From contig DHEF01000014.1 of assembly GCA_002399735.1 (NCBI GenBank), positions 1-18,187 on the forward strand: a DNA stretch of 18,187 nt, given 5' to 3'. The position numbers and the translations under genes are program-made. The stretch comes from Chitinophagaceae bacterium UBA4857 (lineage in GTDB: Bacteria > Bacteroidota > Bacteroidia > Chitinophagales > Chitinophagaceae). The notes under the pieces are model-generated. The model searched no databases, had not been told where the DNA came from, and worked only from the letters and a program-made list of their open reading frames with translations. How positions within the stretch are numbered: the stretch's first letter is position 1; the number at the start of each line of letters is the position of its first letter. Positions 7,720-14,703 of the stretch are shown piece by piece.

Positions 7720-7736
7720 ACTTTGAAATACAAAGT
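7720..7736 (-). promoter_or_regulatory. Putative operator of the HTH_34 regulator, creD copy
   Basis: ACTTTGAAATACAAAGT is a dyad of 6-bp half-sites (ACTTTG/CAAAGT) around a 5-bp spacer; with flanking bases the arms extend to 7 bp here (TACTTTG 7719-7725, CAAAGTA 7731-7737). The same 17 bases occur at 8718-8734, before the first gene of the operon. Binding by the regulator encoded between the two sites is inference. Confidence 0.75.
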
Positions 7737-7752
7737 ATAAGTGCAAAAAAAA

Positions 7753-8052
7753 TTATTTTACCCCTTTTATCATACTTTCCAGTGCCGCTACATGCAGTTT
7801 GAAAGCTTTTTCGCCGGCCTTGGTTACACTGTAAGTAGTATTGGTTTTACGACCAATAAAACCCTTGTGCACTTTTATATATGCACTAGTTTCCAAACTC
7901 ACCAGGTGCGATGCAAGGTTACCGTCAGTTAATTGCAATAACGACTTCAGGTCGTTAAAACTCACTTCCTCATTTACCATAAGGATGGACATAACACCCA
8001 AGCGAATACGATTATCAAAAATTTTATTTAATCCCTCAATAGGATTGAGCAT
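7753..8052 (-). CDS. Winged-helix transcriptional regulator (HTH_34 type)
   Basis: This 99-residue protein consists of one winged helix-turn-helix domain. IFDNRIRLGVMSILMVNEEVSFNDLKSLL opens it, the likely recognition helix is LTDGNLASHLVSLETSAYI (about 41-59), and a wing follows with the basic GRKTNTTYSVTKAGEKAF (about 67-84). This fits the HTH_34/ArsR-like 'winged helix DNA-binding' family, which acts as small dimeric repressors or activators without a separate sensor domain. There is no metal-binding cysteine set, so a metal sensor of ArsR type is unlikely. It starts 11 bases after the stop of the membrane protein gene and precedes creD, so all three are probably co-transcribed. The paired palindromes suggest autoregulation. 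The ligand or signal is not visible. Confidence 0.88.
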   Translation of the reverse strand: MLNPIEGLNKIFDNRIRLGVMSILMVNEEVSFNDLKSLLQLTDGNLASHLVSLETSAYIKVHKGFIGRKTNTTYSVTKAGEKAFKLHVAALESMIKGVK

Positions 8053-8063
8053 TTCTTTAAACT

Positions 8064-8708
8064 TTAGTTGTTGTTACTTTTATCGTTCAGATAAATTTTA
8101 AGGCCATACAAAATATGCAACACCCCAAACCCAGCGACCCAAAAATACAACCCATATCCTATCCACCATATATTAATTAAGCCAAGTACAATTTGGCAAT
8201 AACCCAGGTACTTAATATCGGATATTGTAAACTTACCCGCATTAACCAATGCCAGTCCGTAAAATACAAGACAAGCCGGTGCTACCAGATACCAATTATC
8301 AAAACGAAGAATGCCTAATATAAAAATACCGCCACTCACCAATGGTACCAACATCGCCCAAAACACTCTTTTAGATGATGGCTCCCACATACTTAACCCC
8401 TGCCCCTTTGCTTTGCGCCAGGTAAAATAAAATGCTGCCGAAGCTGCCACTACAAATACAACAAACGCCAACAACAATAACTGTTGTTTTAACTGTGCAA
8501 AGGAGTCATTGCTGTATTGCCACATTCGTAAATCGGCACCATAATAATTACCCAAAATGTTATAGGCAATAACGGCACCAATAATAGCCGCAACACCTGC
8601 AGCTATGCAGCTTACACCGCTTAAACTGGTAAACCTTGTCGATCGTTCCATTAACGACTGAATATGTTTTACCTCCTGTAAAGGCTCGAATGATTGTGAT
8701 GATGACAC
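8064..8708 (-). CDS. Polytopic membrane protein of the creD operon
   Basis: I do not recognise a named family. The 214 residues contain a soluble N-terminal stretch (1-27) and about five or six hydrophobic segments (near 29-52, 75-97, 114-134, 139-157, 165-185 and 186-206). The N-terminal part (EVKHIQSLMERSTRFTSLSGVSCIAAGVAAIIGA) resembles membrane proteins that often accompany small winged-helix regulators in Bacteroidota, which is from memory and unverified. It is the first gene of the operon; the ATG at 8708 lies nine bases after a 17-bp operator-like palindrome. A role as envelope sensor or partner of CreD is speculation from position only. Confidence 0.8.
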   Translation of the reverse strand: MSSSQSFEPLQEVKHIQSLMERSTRFTSLSGVSCIAAGVAAIIGAVIAYNILGNYYGADLRMWQYSNDSFAQLKQQLLLLAFVVFVVAASAAFYFTWRKAKGQGLSMWEPSSKRVFWAMLVPLVSGGIFILGILRFDNWYLVAPACLVFYGLALVNAGKFTISDIKYLGYCQIVLGLINIWWIGYGLYFWVAGFGVLHILYGLKIYLNDKSNNN

Positions 8709-8717
8709 ACAAAAAGC

Positions 8718-8734
8718 ACTTTGAAATACAAAGT
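8718..8734 (-). promoter_or_regulatory. Putative operator of the HTH_34 regulator, operon-head copy
   Basis: This is identical over all 17 bases (ACTTTGAAATACAAAGT) to 7720-7736. On the minus strand its first half forms TTACTTTG (8729-8736), close to a -7 box, with TTTG at 8757-8760 some 20 bases upstream as a possible -33 box. A protein bound here would cover the promoter and leave the ATG nine bases downstream. Confidence 0.78.
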
Positions 8735-8798
8735 AAATAGAAGAAATTCAGATTAGCAAATTCTTTTGAAACATTTTTTTGAGATTATTTTGTCGGCT

Positions 8799-8850
8799 GC
8801 GTTGCTATTATCATCGCCTGTTGTGTCACTCACTTGTGCCGCAACAACGC
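8799..8850 (-). repeat. Dispersed repeat, copy B (conserved core and hairpin)
   Basis: GCGTTG (8799-8804) can pair with CAACGC (8845-8850). Inside, GTTGTGTCACTCACTTGT (8820-8837) is identical to 16096-16113 in copy C. The gap at 8709-9055 holds this element, the inverted-repeat arm at 8872-8909 and a short CCCTG/CAGGG hairpin (8947-8963), and no gene. Confidence 0.65.
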
Positions 8851-8871
8851 GGAGTATAAATGAGACTAATC

Positions 8872-8909
8872 CAATAACTAATATCGAATTAATTCTATTG
8901 AGCATTGTG
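8872..8909. repeat. Inverted-repeat arm matching the right edge of the window
   Basis: Bases 8872-8900 are the exact reverse complement of 18159-18187 (29 of 29). Continuing to 8909, 36 of 38 bases match 18150-18187. The arm contains the perfect palindrome GAATTAATTC. The match may continue beyond the window end, so the true length is unknown. Confidence 0.85.
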
Positions 8910-9055
8910 CAAGTAACTTAACTATTGGCAAATTACTTTTATGTTGCCCTGCTAAAATCAGGGGAGGTTTGGCAAGCATGGTCATCCTGCGGAAGAGTTG
9001 CTCAAGATAGTACTACAGTAGGCTTACTACACATGGAAACCACCATTATATAAGA

Positions 9056-11845
9056 CTACGGAGAACATATTCCCATCAATAATGTTTCAAGTGTTACATT
9101 ATACTTATTACTATAAGTTCTTATACCTACACGGGGAGAATTAGCTACCAACGTATTTAAAGCACAAAAATTATTTAGATTACTGTTCGAATAAATTCCT
9201 ACTCCTACTGCATGTTTTAATGTATTTAACCCATTTAAAGTAGTTAGTTTGTTATTACCCTCAATTTCCAAACTATTCACTTTTTCAATTTTCTCTAATC
9301 CTGTAAATGATAAAAGTTCAACTAAGTGTGATACTTTAAATAAACCTCCAACAGTAGTAAGATTGTTTAATCCACTCATGGAACTTATATTATTATTTAT
9401 CTCAATAGTCATATCTCCCCCTACACTTTTTAACCGATTTAATCCGTTTAATGAAGTTAGGTCGGGAGAATTCACGTAAACATTACCACCAATTGATTCC
9501 AGATTTTCTAACCCCTCAAAAGATTGTAATTCTTTAACATTACCAATCCAGAATGAGCCATCAATTATTTTAAGATTATCTAACCCTTTTAAAGATTGCA
9601 CCGTGGCGTGCGCTAACAAAAAACTCCCACCTATTCTATTTAGTTTTTCTAATCCTCGAAAAGATGAAAAAACACCAGTCTGGTCTAATTCGAATGTGCC
9701 TGATATCAAGGTCAAATTATCCAACCCCTCCATTGTAAGAAGCAAATCGTTGTCCCCAACTACAAAACGTCCGCCAATATGGCTCAAATTCCCTAACCCT
9801 TTAAATGTCCGCAAAACCTTGTTATTTCCAACACCAAAATTGCCACTAATAGTTGACAAATTTTCTAGCCCCTCAAAGGAGGTCATTTTATTGGATTCTG
9901 ACAAGTTAAAGTTCCCTTCTACAAACCTAAGGTTATTCAACCCACTAAAGGATTCAATTGAAGATTCTCCTCCTACTACCAACCCTCCCTCAATAGTAGT
10001 TAACTTCTCCAAACCCTTGAAAGACTTTAAATGAGGATTTCCTCTATAAAAACTGAACCCTCCCCCAATTTTTGTTAAGCTATTTAATCCCTCAAATGAC
10101 AAAAGCCTCTCCAAGAACTGAAAATAAAAATACCCCCTTATTGAAACTAACTTTCCTAAGCCTTGAAAATTAGTAATACTTTCAACCCCTTCGCCAAACT
10201 TCAAATTACCTCCCACCATAGCAAGATTATCTAATCCCTCCAATGAAGATATTCGGGTATATTCAATTGTAAGATCACCTGAGATACTTTTAATGGATGA
10301 TAAGCCCTTCAAGTTTGTTACAATATAGTTGCTGATACGAACATCTCCGAAAATGTGTGTATACCCCTGACTTGCAAAATGATCAATAGCTTCCTGACTA
10401 AAAAAGTTTAAATCCCTATTATATGGTTTGTAGTGTGAATCAGTTATAGTGCTACATGTTTGCAACGTACCTACATCTAAAGTTATATCATCAATAATCA
10501 AAGTTTGTGGGATGGATTCTTTATTGTTATCATAATCATATACAACCAACTCAATGGTTTGGGAGTTCGATGAAAGACAAATGAGTTGATTACTAAAATT
10601 AAATTGTCCGTTTGTTATTACAGAAATGTTAGTTTGACCATTGTGACGAACAACCGCCATCCCATTACTTATTAATGTACCATCACATTTTGTAGCTTTT
10701 CCCTTTAGCAAAATTGGTCTGAGCTGCTCCGAATAGGAAAGATTAAACTTTAGCATACTTCCATTTACTACTTCGTTACTGGTTTTCGTAACAACCCCTA
10801 CACGACAAAGCTTTTCTCCAGCTAAACCACTAACCCAAAAACCAAATTCCCAAACTCTTGGACTACCATCAGCATTAACTGGCAAAGTAATACACCCATT
10901 ACCTATTATTGAAACACCCATGCCACTTATCTTATCAATTGCATTTATTATAAGATTTTCAGGTTTTAGGGTATCATTTATTGATATATCTAAACAATAG
11001 TTCTTTGTATTCAAAAATAAATCTGCATTCCACCAACTAAAATGAGATACTTTACCCACATAACGGTCTCCTTGTAATCTAGCCTCCCCTTCTGATTTCC
11101 ATATACCTACACTTTCATCAAAATGCCACAAAGGAATAGAAGCAGGTGCAGTAGTCTTCTTGGATGCAGGTATAGGAATTTCAATATCGGCCTGCTTTCC
11201 AACTGCTAACTGCAATTTATTGCCACTCCCATCTAACAGATCTACCGATATCATACCGTAACTATCCAACATGCCGACCTGATTAGTGCTGTTTATGGCA
11301 ACTAAATCACCTGGTAAACTACCTATATTAAATTGATCAGTAGCATCTATATATTTTACAGCCATTCTGATATTTCCAGAATAACCACTAACAGGATTGG
11401 CCGGTAATTTTATTTTAACGCCATCCATAGTCGTTATTTCTCCTCCCGTAGACGGAATGCTCGCTTCTACTCTTTGTTCAGTTAGTTCAATACGTATATG
11501 ATTTATCTTATTCTTTTGTGGCTGCAATACACGAAAATTACTATGGTAGTTCTTTTTAGCTGCTTTAATAAATGCACGACTTTCTGAAACAGAAGCATTA
11601 TAAAAAGTAGCTATACCTAATTTGTTAGTTTTTTTTGTTACACTCCCAATACTCACATCTACATCAGCTAAAGGTTTGTGACTATCGTCCAGTGCATAAA
11701 TAATAAAATCGGTATTAACCAATTGGCCCCCTGGATTACCAGGATCCGGAATATCTGGACCTAACTGATCAGTCCTCTTTTTACAAGAAATTACTAATAA
11801 AATTAAAAAGAGAAAAATTAACAACTGAGGAACTTGACGCTTCAT
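9056..11845 (-). CDS. Large lipoprotein with leucine-rich (receptor L-like) repeats
   Basis: The 929-residue protein has a lipoprotein signal with hydrophobic core and lipobox ending VISC (C21), so it should be anchored in the outer or inner membrane. Residues about 45-122 resemble a carboxypeptidase-regulatory-like beta domain (DVDVSIGSVTKKTNKLGIATF). Residues about 125-275 (PSTGGEITTMDGVKIKLPAN through VGKVSHFSWWNAD) resemble bacterial relatives of CILP/FAM171-type domains. From about 497 to 920 there are roughly 16 units of about 23 residues with the pattern [SN][FL]xGLxxLxxIxGxF/L, as in receptor L-type leucine-rich repeats, capped by NFCALNTL. Such proteins usually bind ligands or surfaces; the ligand is unknown. 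It is a single gene flanked by repeat-rich gaps, with a -7 box at 11923-11930. Confidence 0.85.
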   Translation of the reverse strand: MKRQVPQLLIFLFLILLVISCKKRTDQLGPDIPDPGNPGGQLVNTDFIIYALDDSHKPLADVDVSIGSVTKKTNKLGIATFYNASVSESRAFIKAAKKNYHSNFRVLQPQKNKINHIRIELTEQRVEASIPSTGGEITTMDGVKIKLPANPVSGYSGNIRMAVKYIDATDQFNIGSLPGDLVAINSTNQVGMLDSYGMISVDLLDGSGNKLQLAVGKQADIEIPIPASKKTTAPASIPLWHFDESVGIWKSEGEARLQGDRYVGKVSHFSWWNADLFLNTKNYCLDISINDTLKPENLIINAIDKISGMGVSIIGNGCITLPVNADGSPRVWEFGFWVSGLAGEKLCRVGVVTKTSNEVVNGSMLKFNLSYSEQLRPILLKGKATKCDGTLISNGMAVVRHNGQTNISVITNGQFNFSNQLICLSSNSQTIELVVYDYDNNKESIPQTLIIDDITLDVGTLQTCSTITDSHYKPYNRDLNFFSQEAIDHFASQGYTHIFGDVRISNYIVTNLKGLSSIKSISGDLTIEYTRISSLEGLDNLAMVGGNLKFGEGVESITNFQGLGKLVSIRGYFYFQFLERLLSFEGLNSLTKIGGGFSFYRGNPHLKSFKGLEKLTTIEGGLVVGGESSIESFSGLNNLRFVEGNFNLSESNKMTSFEGLENLSTISGNFGVGNNKVLRTFKGLGNLSHIGGRFVVGDNDLLLTMEGLDNLTLISGTFELDQTGVFSSFRGLEKLNRIGGSFLLAHATVQSLKGLDNLKIIDGSFWIGNVKELQSFEGLENLESIGGNVYVNSPDLTSLNGLNRLKSVGGDMTIEINNNISSMSGLNNLTTVGGLFKVSHLVELLSFTGLEKIEKVNSLEIEGNNKLTTLNGLNTLKHAVGVGIYSNSNLNNFCALNTLVANSPRVGIRTYSNKYNVTLETLLMGICSP

Positions 11846-11922
11846 GGTGGTGGTATTAATTCAATTAGTTAATGGTTACAGCCGTAAAAATAAAAATTAT
11901 TATGAACGACGAAAGTAAATTT

Positions 11923-11930
11923 CAAAGATA
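11923..11930 (-). promoter_or_regulatory. -7 box of the LRR lipoprotein gene
   Basis: TATCTTTG on the minus strand is a perfect TAnnTTTG box, 77 bases before the ATG at 11845. No clear TTTG element is visible at the usual distance, so strength or control by another sigma factor is uncertain. Confidence 0.45.
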
Positions 11931-11959
11931 ATGTTATGGTTATGTAAAATAAAAAACAC

Positions 11960-11981
11960 TGATTAGTATTACTACTAATCA
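11960..11981 (-). terminator. Terminator of the lemA-TPM operon
   Basis: TGATTAGT (11960-11967) pairs perfectly with ACTAATCA (11974-11981) across six bases. On the minus strand the hairpin is followed by GTGTTTTTTATTTT. It lies about 160 bases beyond the stop at 12142 and just upstream of the LRR gene promoter, so it would separate the two units. Confidence 0.6.
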
Positions 11982-12028
11982 ATGGCTGCGGGATTGCAGT
12001 GAAAAGCACGGTGAGGATTTGTGCAAGG

Positions 12029-12058
12029 GCTTTTGTGCCGGACTTGTAACGGAAAGCC
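12029..12058. repeat. GGCTTT/AAAGCC hairpin between operon and terminator
   Basis: GGCTTT (12029-12034) faces AAAGCC (12053-12058), with CCG/CGG nested inside. The surrounding 11990-12058 reads like the 'GCAGTGAAAAGC ... GTAACGGAAAGCC' type of intergenic repeat seen in Bacteroidota. No gene is evident between 11982 and 12141. Confidence 0.4.
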
Positions 12059-12141
12059 AGAACTGCTGCTGATAAGTATTACTACAGCCGACAGCCCCAA
12101 ATAGATTTAGTATAAAAATGTTAGTATATAGACGAGGCGAA

Positions 12142-12927
12142 TTACCATTTGCCGCTGGCGCCGCCGCCGCCAAAGCTGCCGCCACCAAAACCACCAAAGC
12201 CTCCGCCTGATGATCCACCACCGGACCAACCGCCACCACCGCCGCCGCTTGTCCAGCCGCCACCGGGCCAACCGCCCCAATCGCTGTAACCACGACGTGA
12301 TACATAACCACCCCCGCCTTTACCACCAACAGATGATATAATGATAATAAATGCAATAACGGCGATGATAATAACAATAACTGGTATGCCGCCTTTATTG
12401 CCGCGGTTTGCCCAACCTTCGGGTGCTTTGTACTCACCTTGCGCTGCTAATATTAATGCATTAACGCCTTTGTTTAAACCGCTGTAAATATCGCCGGCTT
12501 TAAAATTGGGAATCATCTCGTGGTCGATGATTTGCTTGGCAGTTATATCGGGTATGGCTCGCTCTAAACCATAACCAACCTGTATGGTTAAATCACGGTT
12601 ACCATCGCCACCGCCCGTACTAACCAATATTACCACACCGTTATTAAAATCCTTATTACCTACACCCCATTTGCGGCCCAGCTCCAGTGCGTAATCGTCA
12701 ACATTTATTCCGTTAAGGGTGTTTACAATAACAATGGCTATTTGATTGGAAGTAGTATCGTCGTACTGATATAATTTTTTCTCCAGTTCGGCAATTTGCG
12801 AACCCGTCAATGTGTTGCCAGTAAGATCGTTAACCAGTTTGGGTGGGTTGGGTCGGTTGGGAATACCCGACTGCGCTACCAATGTAACTGTAAAAAATAA
12901 GAAGAATACTGCGAAGATTTTTTTCAT
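12142..12927 (-). CDS. TPM-domain protein, YgcG-like, with glycine-rich tail
   Basis: The 261 residues comprise a signal peptide (1-19, ending VAQ), a TPM domain (about 30-165: LTGNTLTGSQIAELEKKL, NQIAIVIVNTLNG, YALELGRKWGVGNKDFNNGVVILVS, QVGYGLERAIPD), one membrane segment (about 182-200) and a Gly/Ser/Trp-rich tail (202-261) ending GGGASGKW. This is the classic layout of YgcG/TPM proteins, in which the TPM domain faces the periplasm. The family has been linked to photosystem assembly in plants (TLP18.3, acid phosphatase activity), but its bacterial task is not settled. It is the last gene of the lemA operon, 41 bases after the previous stop. The glycine tail is GC-rich, which creates a long open frame (11979-12437) in another frame. 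Confidence 0.92.
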   Translation of the reverse strand: MKKIFAVFFLFFTVTLVAQSGIPNRPNPPKLVNDLTGNTLTGSQIAELEKKLYQYDDTTSNQIAIVIVNTLNGINVDDYALELGRKWGVGNKDFNNGVVILVSTGGGDGNRDLTIQVGYGLERAIPDITAKQIIDHEMIPNFKAGDIYSGLNKGVNALILAAQGEYKAPEGWANRGNKGGIPVIVIIIAVIAFIIIISSVGGKGGGGYVSRRGYSDWGGWPGGGWTSGGGGGGWSGGGSSGGGFGGFGGGSFGGGGASGKW

Positions 12928-12968
12928 GTTATACCAACAAGTTGCAACCTTATTTAATGAGATGAGTT

Positions 12969-13427
12969 TTAATGACCAAATACTATATCGTCGGGCAGTT
13001 GGTTTTTATCGTGCCCGGGCTCAAAAGGAAATTCTTTTTGAAGTGCCTGTCCTATATCGGCCATGCATTGTACAATACCATCAACAATATGTTCGCCCTG
13101 AAATTTTTCTAGCATTTGTTCCACTTCGGCCTGCCAGAATGCGGCACCTAAACGTTTATGTATATTTTCATCACCAAAAACAGCCACTTGTTTGTCACGC
13201 ATGGCAATATAAACCAGCACACCATTACGGTCTTCGGTTAAATCCATTTTAAGATGAAAAAAAACTTCTGCAGCCCTGTCCAACGCATCCATAAAACGAC
13301 AGCGGCTTTCTACAAATAGTCTTATCTCGCCGCTAGTTGTTTTTTCAGCCTCACGGATGGCATTTACTATTTGTTCTTTTTCCTGCGCCAGAAAAAACTG
13401 TGGTTTATTTTTTGAAAATGGAAACAC
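12969..13427 (-). CDS. TPM-domain protein, soluble short form
   Basis: This 152-residue protein has a TPM domain (about 12-130: FLAQEKEQIVNAIREAEKTTSGEIRLFVESRC, RNGVLVYIAMRDKQVAVFGDENIHKRLG, FQGEHIVDGIVQCMADIGQALQKEFP). Unlike its downstream neighbour it has no signal peptide, no membrane segment and no glycine tail, so its TPM domain is probably cytoplasmic. It starts five bases after the second lemA gene, indicating translational coupling. LemA-TPM-TPM sets recur in Bacteroidota, with one short and one YgcG-like TPM protein, which suggests paired roles on both sides of the membrane. The exact function is unknown. Confidence 0.9.
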   Translation of the reverse strand: MFPFSKNKPQFFLAQEKEQIVNAIREAEKTTSGEIRLFVESRCRFMDALDRAAEVFFHLKMDLTEDRNGVLVYIAMRDKQVAVFGDENIHKRLGAAFWQAEVEQMLEKFQGEHIVDGIVQCMADIGQALQKEFPFEPGHDKNQLPDDIVFGH

Positions 13428-13432
13428 AATAA

Positions 13433-14020
13433 TTATTTAAACTTTATTTCAATAACTTTTTCGGTGCCTGCATCGGCTGCAAAAGGTTGCTTAGTTTTAA
13501 AGCCAAACACATTTGCCGTTATACTGGAAGGAAAAGAACGTACCCGAACGTTATAATCGTTAACAGCCTGGTTATAATCTTGCCTGGCTACTTTTATCCG
13601 GCGCTCGGTACCTTCCATTTGTGTTTGCAGGTTTAAAAAACCTTCGGTACCACGCAGGTTAGGATAACCCTCTACCACTGCAATTAAACGGTTGGCATTA
13701 ATAGCCAACTCTTTTTGCAATTGTTCCTGTAACGCAATATTTTCCGGACTAGCTTCAACATTCATGGCTGATGAAGTTATACGACTACGCAACTCTGCAA
13801 TTTTTTCCAGTGTTTCTTTTTCGTAATTGGCCATGCCTTTTACGGTTTGTACCAGGCTGGGAATTAAATCTGCACGACGCTGATAGGTACGTTGTACATC
13901 GGCCCAGTATTTATTTACAGCTTCCTGTTTATTAATAAAGCTATTGTAACTAATAGCAGTATATAAACCTGCTATTAGTACAATACCTAATAATATATAG
14001 AGACCTTTCTTTTTGTTCAT
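13433..14020 (-). CDS. LemA family protein (second copy)
   Basis: The 195 residues start with one membrane anchor (about 6-26, GLYILLGIVLIAGLYTAISY). The LemA core follows: YNSFINKQEAVNKYWADVQRTYQRRADLIPSLVQTVKGMANYE, then AVVEGYPNLRGTEGFLNLQTQMEGTERRIKVARQDYN and the closing YNVRVRSFPSSITANVFGFK. The family forms long antiparallel helices anchored by the N-terminus, with the body probably outside the cytoplasm. Its biochemical role is unknown. The gene lies six bases after the first lemA and five bases before a TPM gene. It is clearly a paralogue of its neighbour, sharing the YxxAVNDYNVxVRSFP block, but the two have diverged considerably. Confidence 0.94.
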   Translation of the reverse strand: MNKKKGLYILLGIVLIAGLYTAISYNSFINKQEAVNKYWADVQRTYQRRADLIPSLVQTVKGMANYEKETLEKIAELRSRITSSAMNVEASPENIALQEQLQKELAINANRLIAVVEGYPNLRGTEGFLNLQTQMEGTERRIKVARQDYNQAVNDYNVRVRSFPSSITANVFGFKTKQPFAADAGTEKVIEIKFK

Positions 14021-14026
14021 TTCTTA

Positions 14027-14623
14027 TTAGAAATTAAACTTTACATCCGGCGCTTTGTTGGCACCTTCTTCTGCTTTAAATCCTTCTTTAGCTTTAAAGC
14101 CAAACATTCCGGCAAATATGTTCATAGGGAAAGAACGTACTTTAACATTATAGTCGTTTACAGCAGTATTAAATGTGCGTTGTGCATTATTAATACCATT
14201 TGCCATACTTTCTAAACTGGTTTGCAGTTGTAAAAAGTTTTGGTTGGCTTTCAGGTCAGGGTAACGCTCTACCACTACCATTAAACGGCTTAAGGCACCG
14301 GTTAACTGGCTTTGTGCTTCCTGAAACTTAGCAACATTCTCCGGCGTAAGATCATCCGCAGATACATTAATACCAGTAGCTTTTGAACGGGCTTCAATAA
14401 CATCCGTTAAGGTTTTACGCTCAAAATCGGCAGCACCTTGTACCGTATTAATTAACTGCTGTGTAAGATCGGCACGTTTTTGATATTCCACTTCGACATT
14501 ACCCCAGGCTTTTTTTACATTTTCGTCTTGTTTAACGATACCGTTATAGCCATTACAGCCCATAAAGCCTACAATGGCAAGAACTGCTAATACAATAATC
14601 CAGGTTAAACTTTTCCCTTTCAT
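14027..14623 (-). CDS. lemA: LemA family protein (first copy, operon head)
   Basis: The 198 residues have an N-terminal membrane segment (about 6-22) followed by GCNGYNGIVKQDENVKKAWGNVEVEYQKRADLTQQLINTVQGAADFE. The MVVERYPDLKANQNFLQLQTSLESMANGINNAQRTFN block and NDYNVKVRSFPMNIFAGMFGFK end the LemA core. It opens the operon lemA-lemA-TPM-ygcG. A cysteine at position 23 right after the hydrophobic segment (VGFMGC) could be a lipobox, but LemA proteins are normally held by an uncleaved anchor. A -7-like TACTTTTA lies at 14650-14657 (minus), 27 bases before the ATG, without a good -33 box; the promoter is therefore uncertain. Confidence 0.94.
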   Translation of the reverse strand: MKGKSLTWIIVLAVLAIVGFMGCNGYNGIVKQDENVKKAWGNVEVEYQKRADLTQQLINTVQGAADFERKTLTDVIEARSKATGINVSADDLTPENVAKFQEAQSQLTGALSRLMVVVERYPDLKANQNFLQLQTSLESMANGINNAQRTFNTAVNDYNVKVRSFPMNIFAGMFGFKAKEGFKAEEGANKAPDVKFNF

Positions 14624-14703
14624 GTTTTAAAGATGTTTTTGTTAGATGTTAAAAGTACTGCTTTTGTACAGTTACTAAAAAGTTTTTGGGTAAATGCCCT
14701 TTT

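Noticed and set aside
9603..10034. 143-codon plus-strand frame with PSNP-like repeats
   Set aside because: Antisense of the leucine-rich repeats; its periodicity mirrors the repeats of the real gene.
9180..10330. Periodic ~70-bp repeats that could suggest a CRISPR-like or satellite array
   Set aside because: The period corresponds to 23-residue protein repeats in one open frame, the units are diverged, and there are no constant repeat/variable spacer blocks.
11979..12437. 152-codon minus-strand frame rich in Val and Ala
   Set aside because: It overlaps the glycine-rich tail of the TPM/YgcG-like gene in another frame; the GC-rich Gly codons suppress stops.
14598..14623. lemA first copy as a true lipoprotein (cysteine 23 after the hydrophobic segment)
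   Set aside because: LemA proteins are generally kept by an uncleaved N-terminal anchor, and the residues before the cysteine (G-F-M-G) are only a moderate lipobox; left as an open possibility.
14690..14700. Small GGG/CCC hairpin with a T-run near the end of the hydroxylase gene as a terminator
   Set aside because: Only three G-C pairs, and its T-run is on the plus strand where no gene ends.
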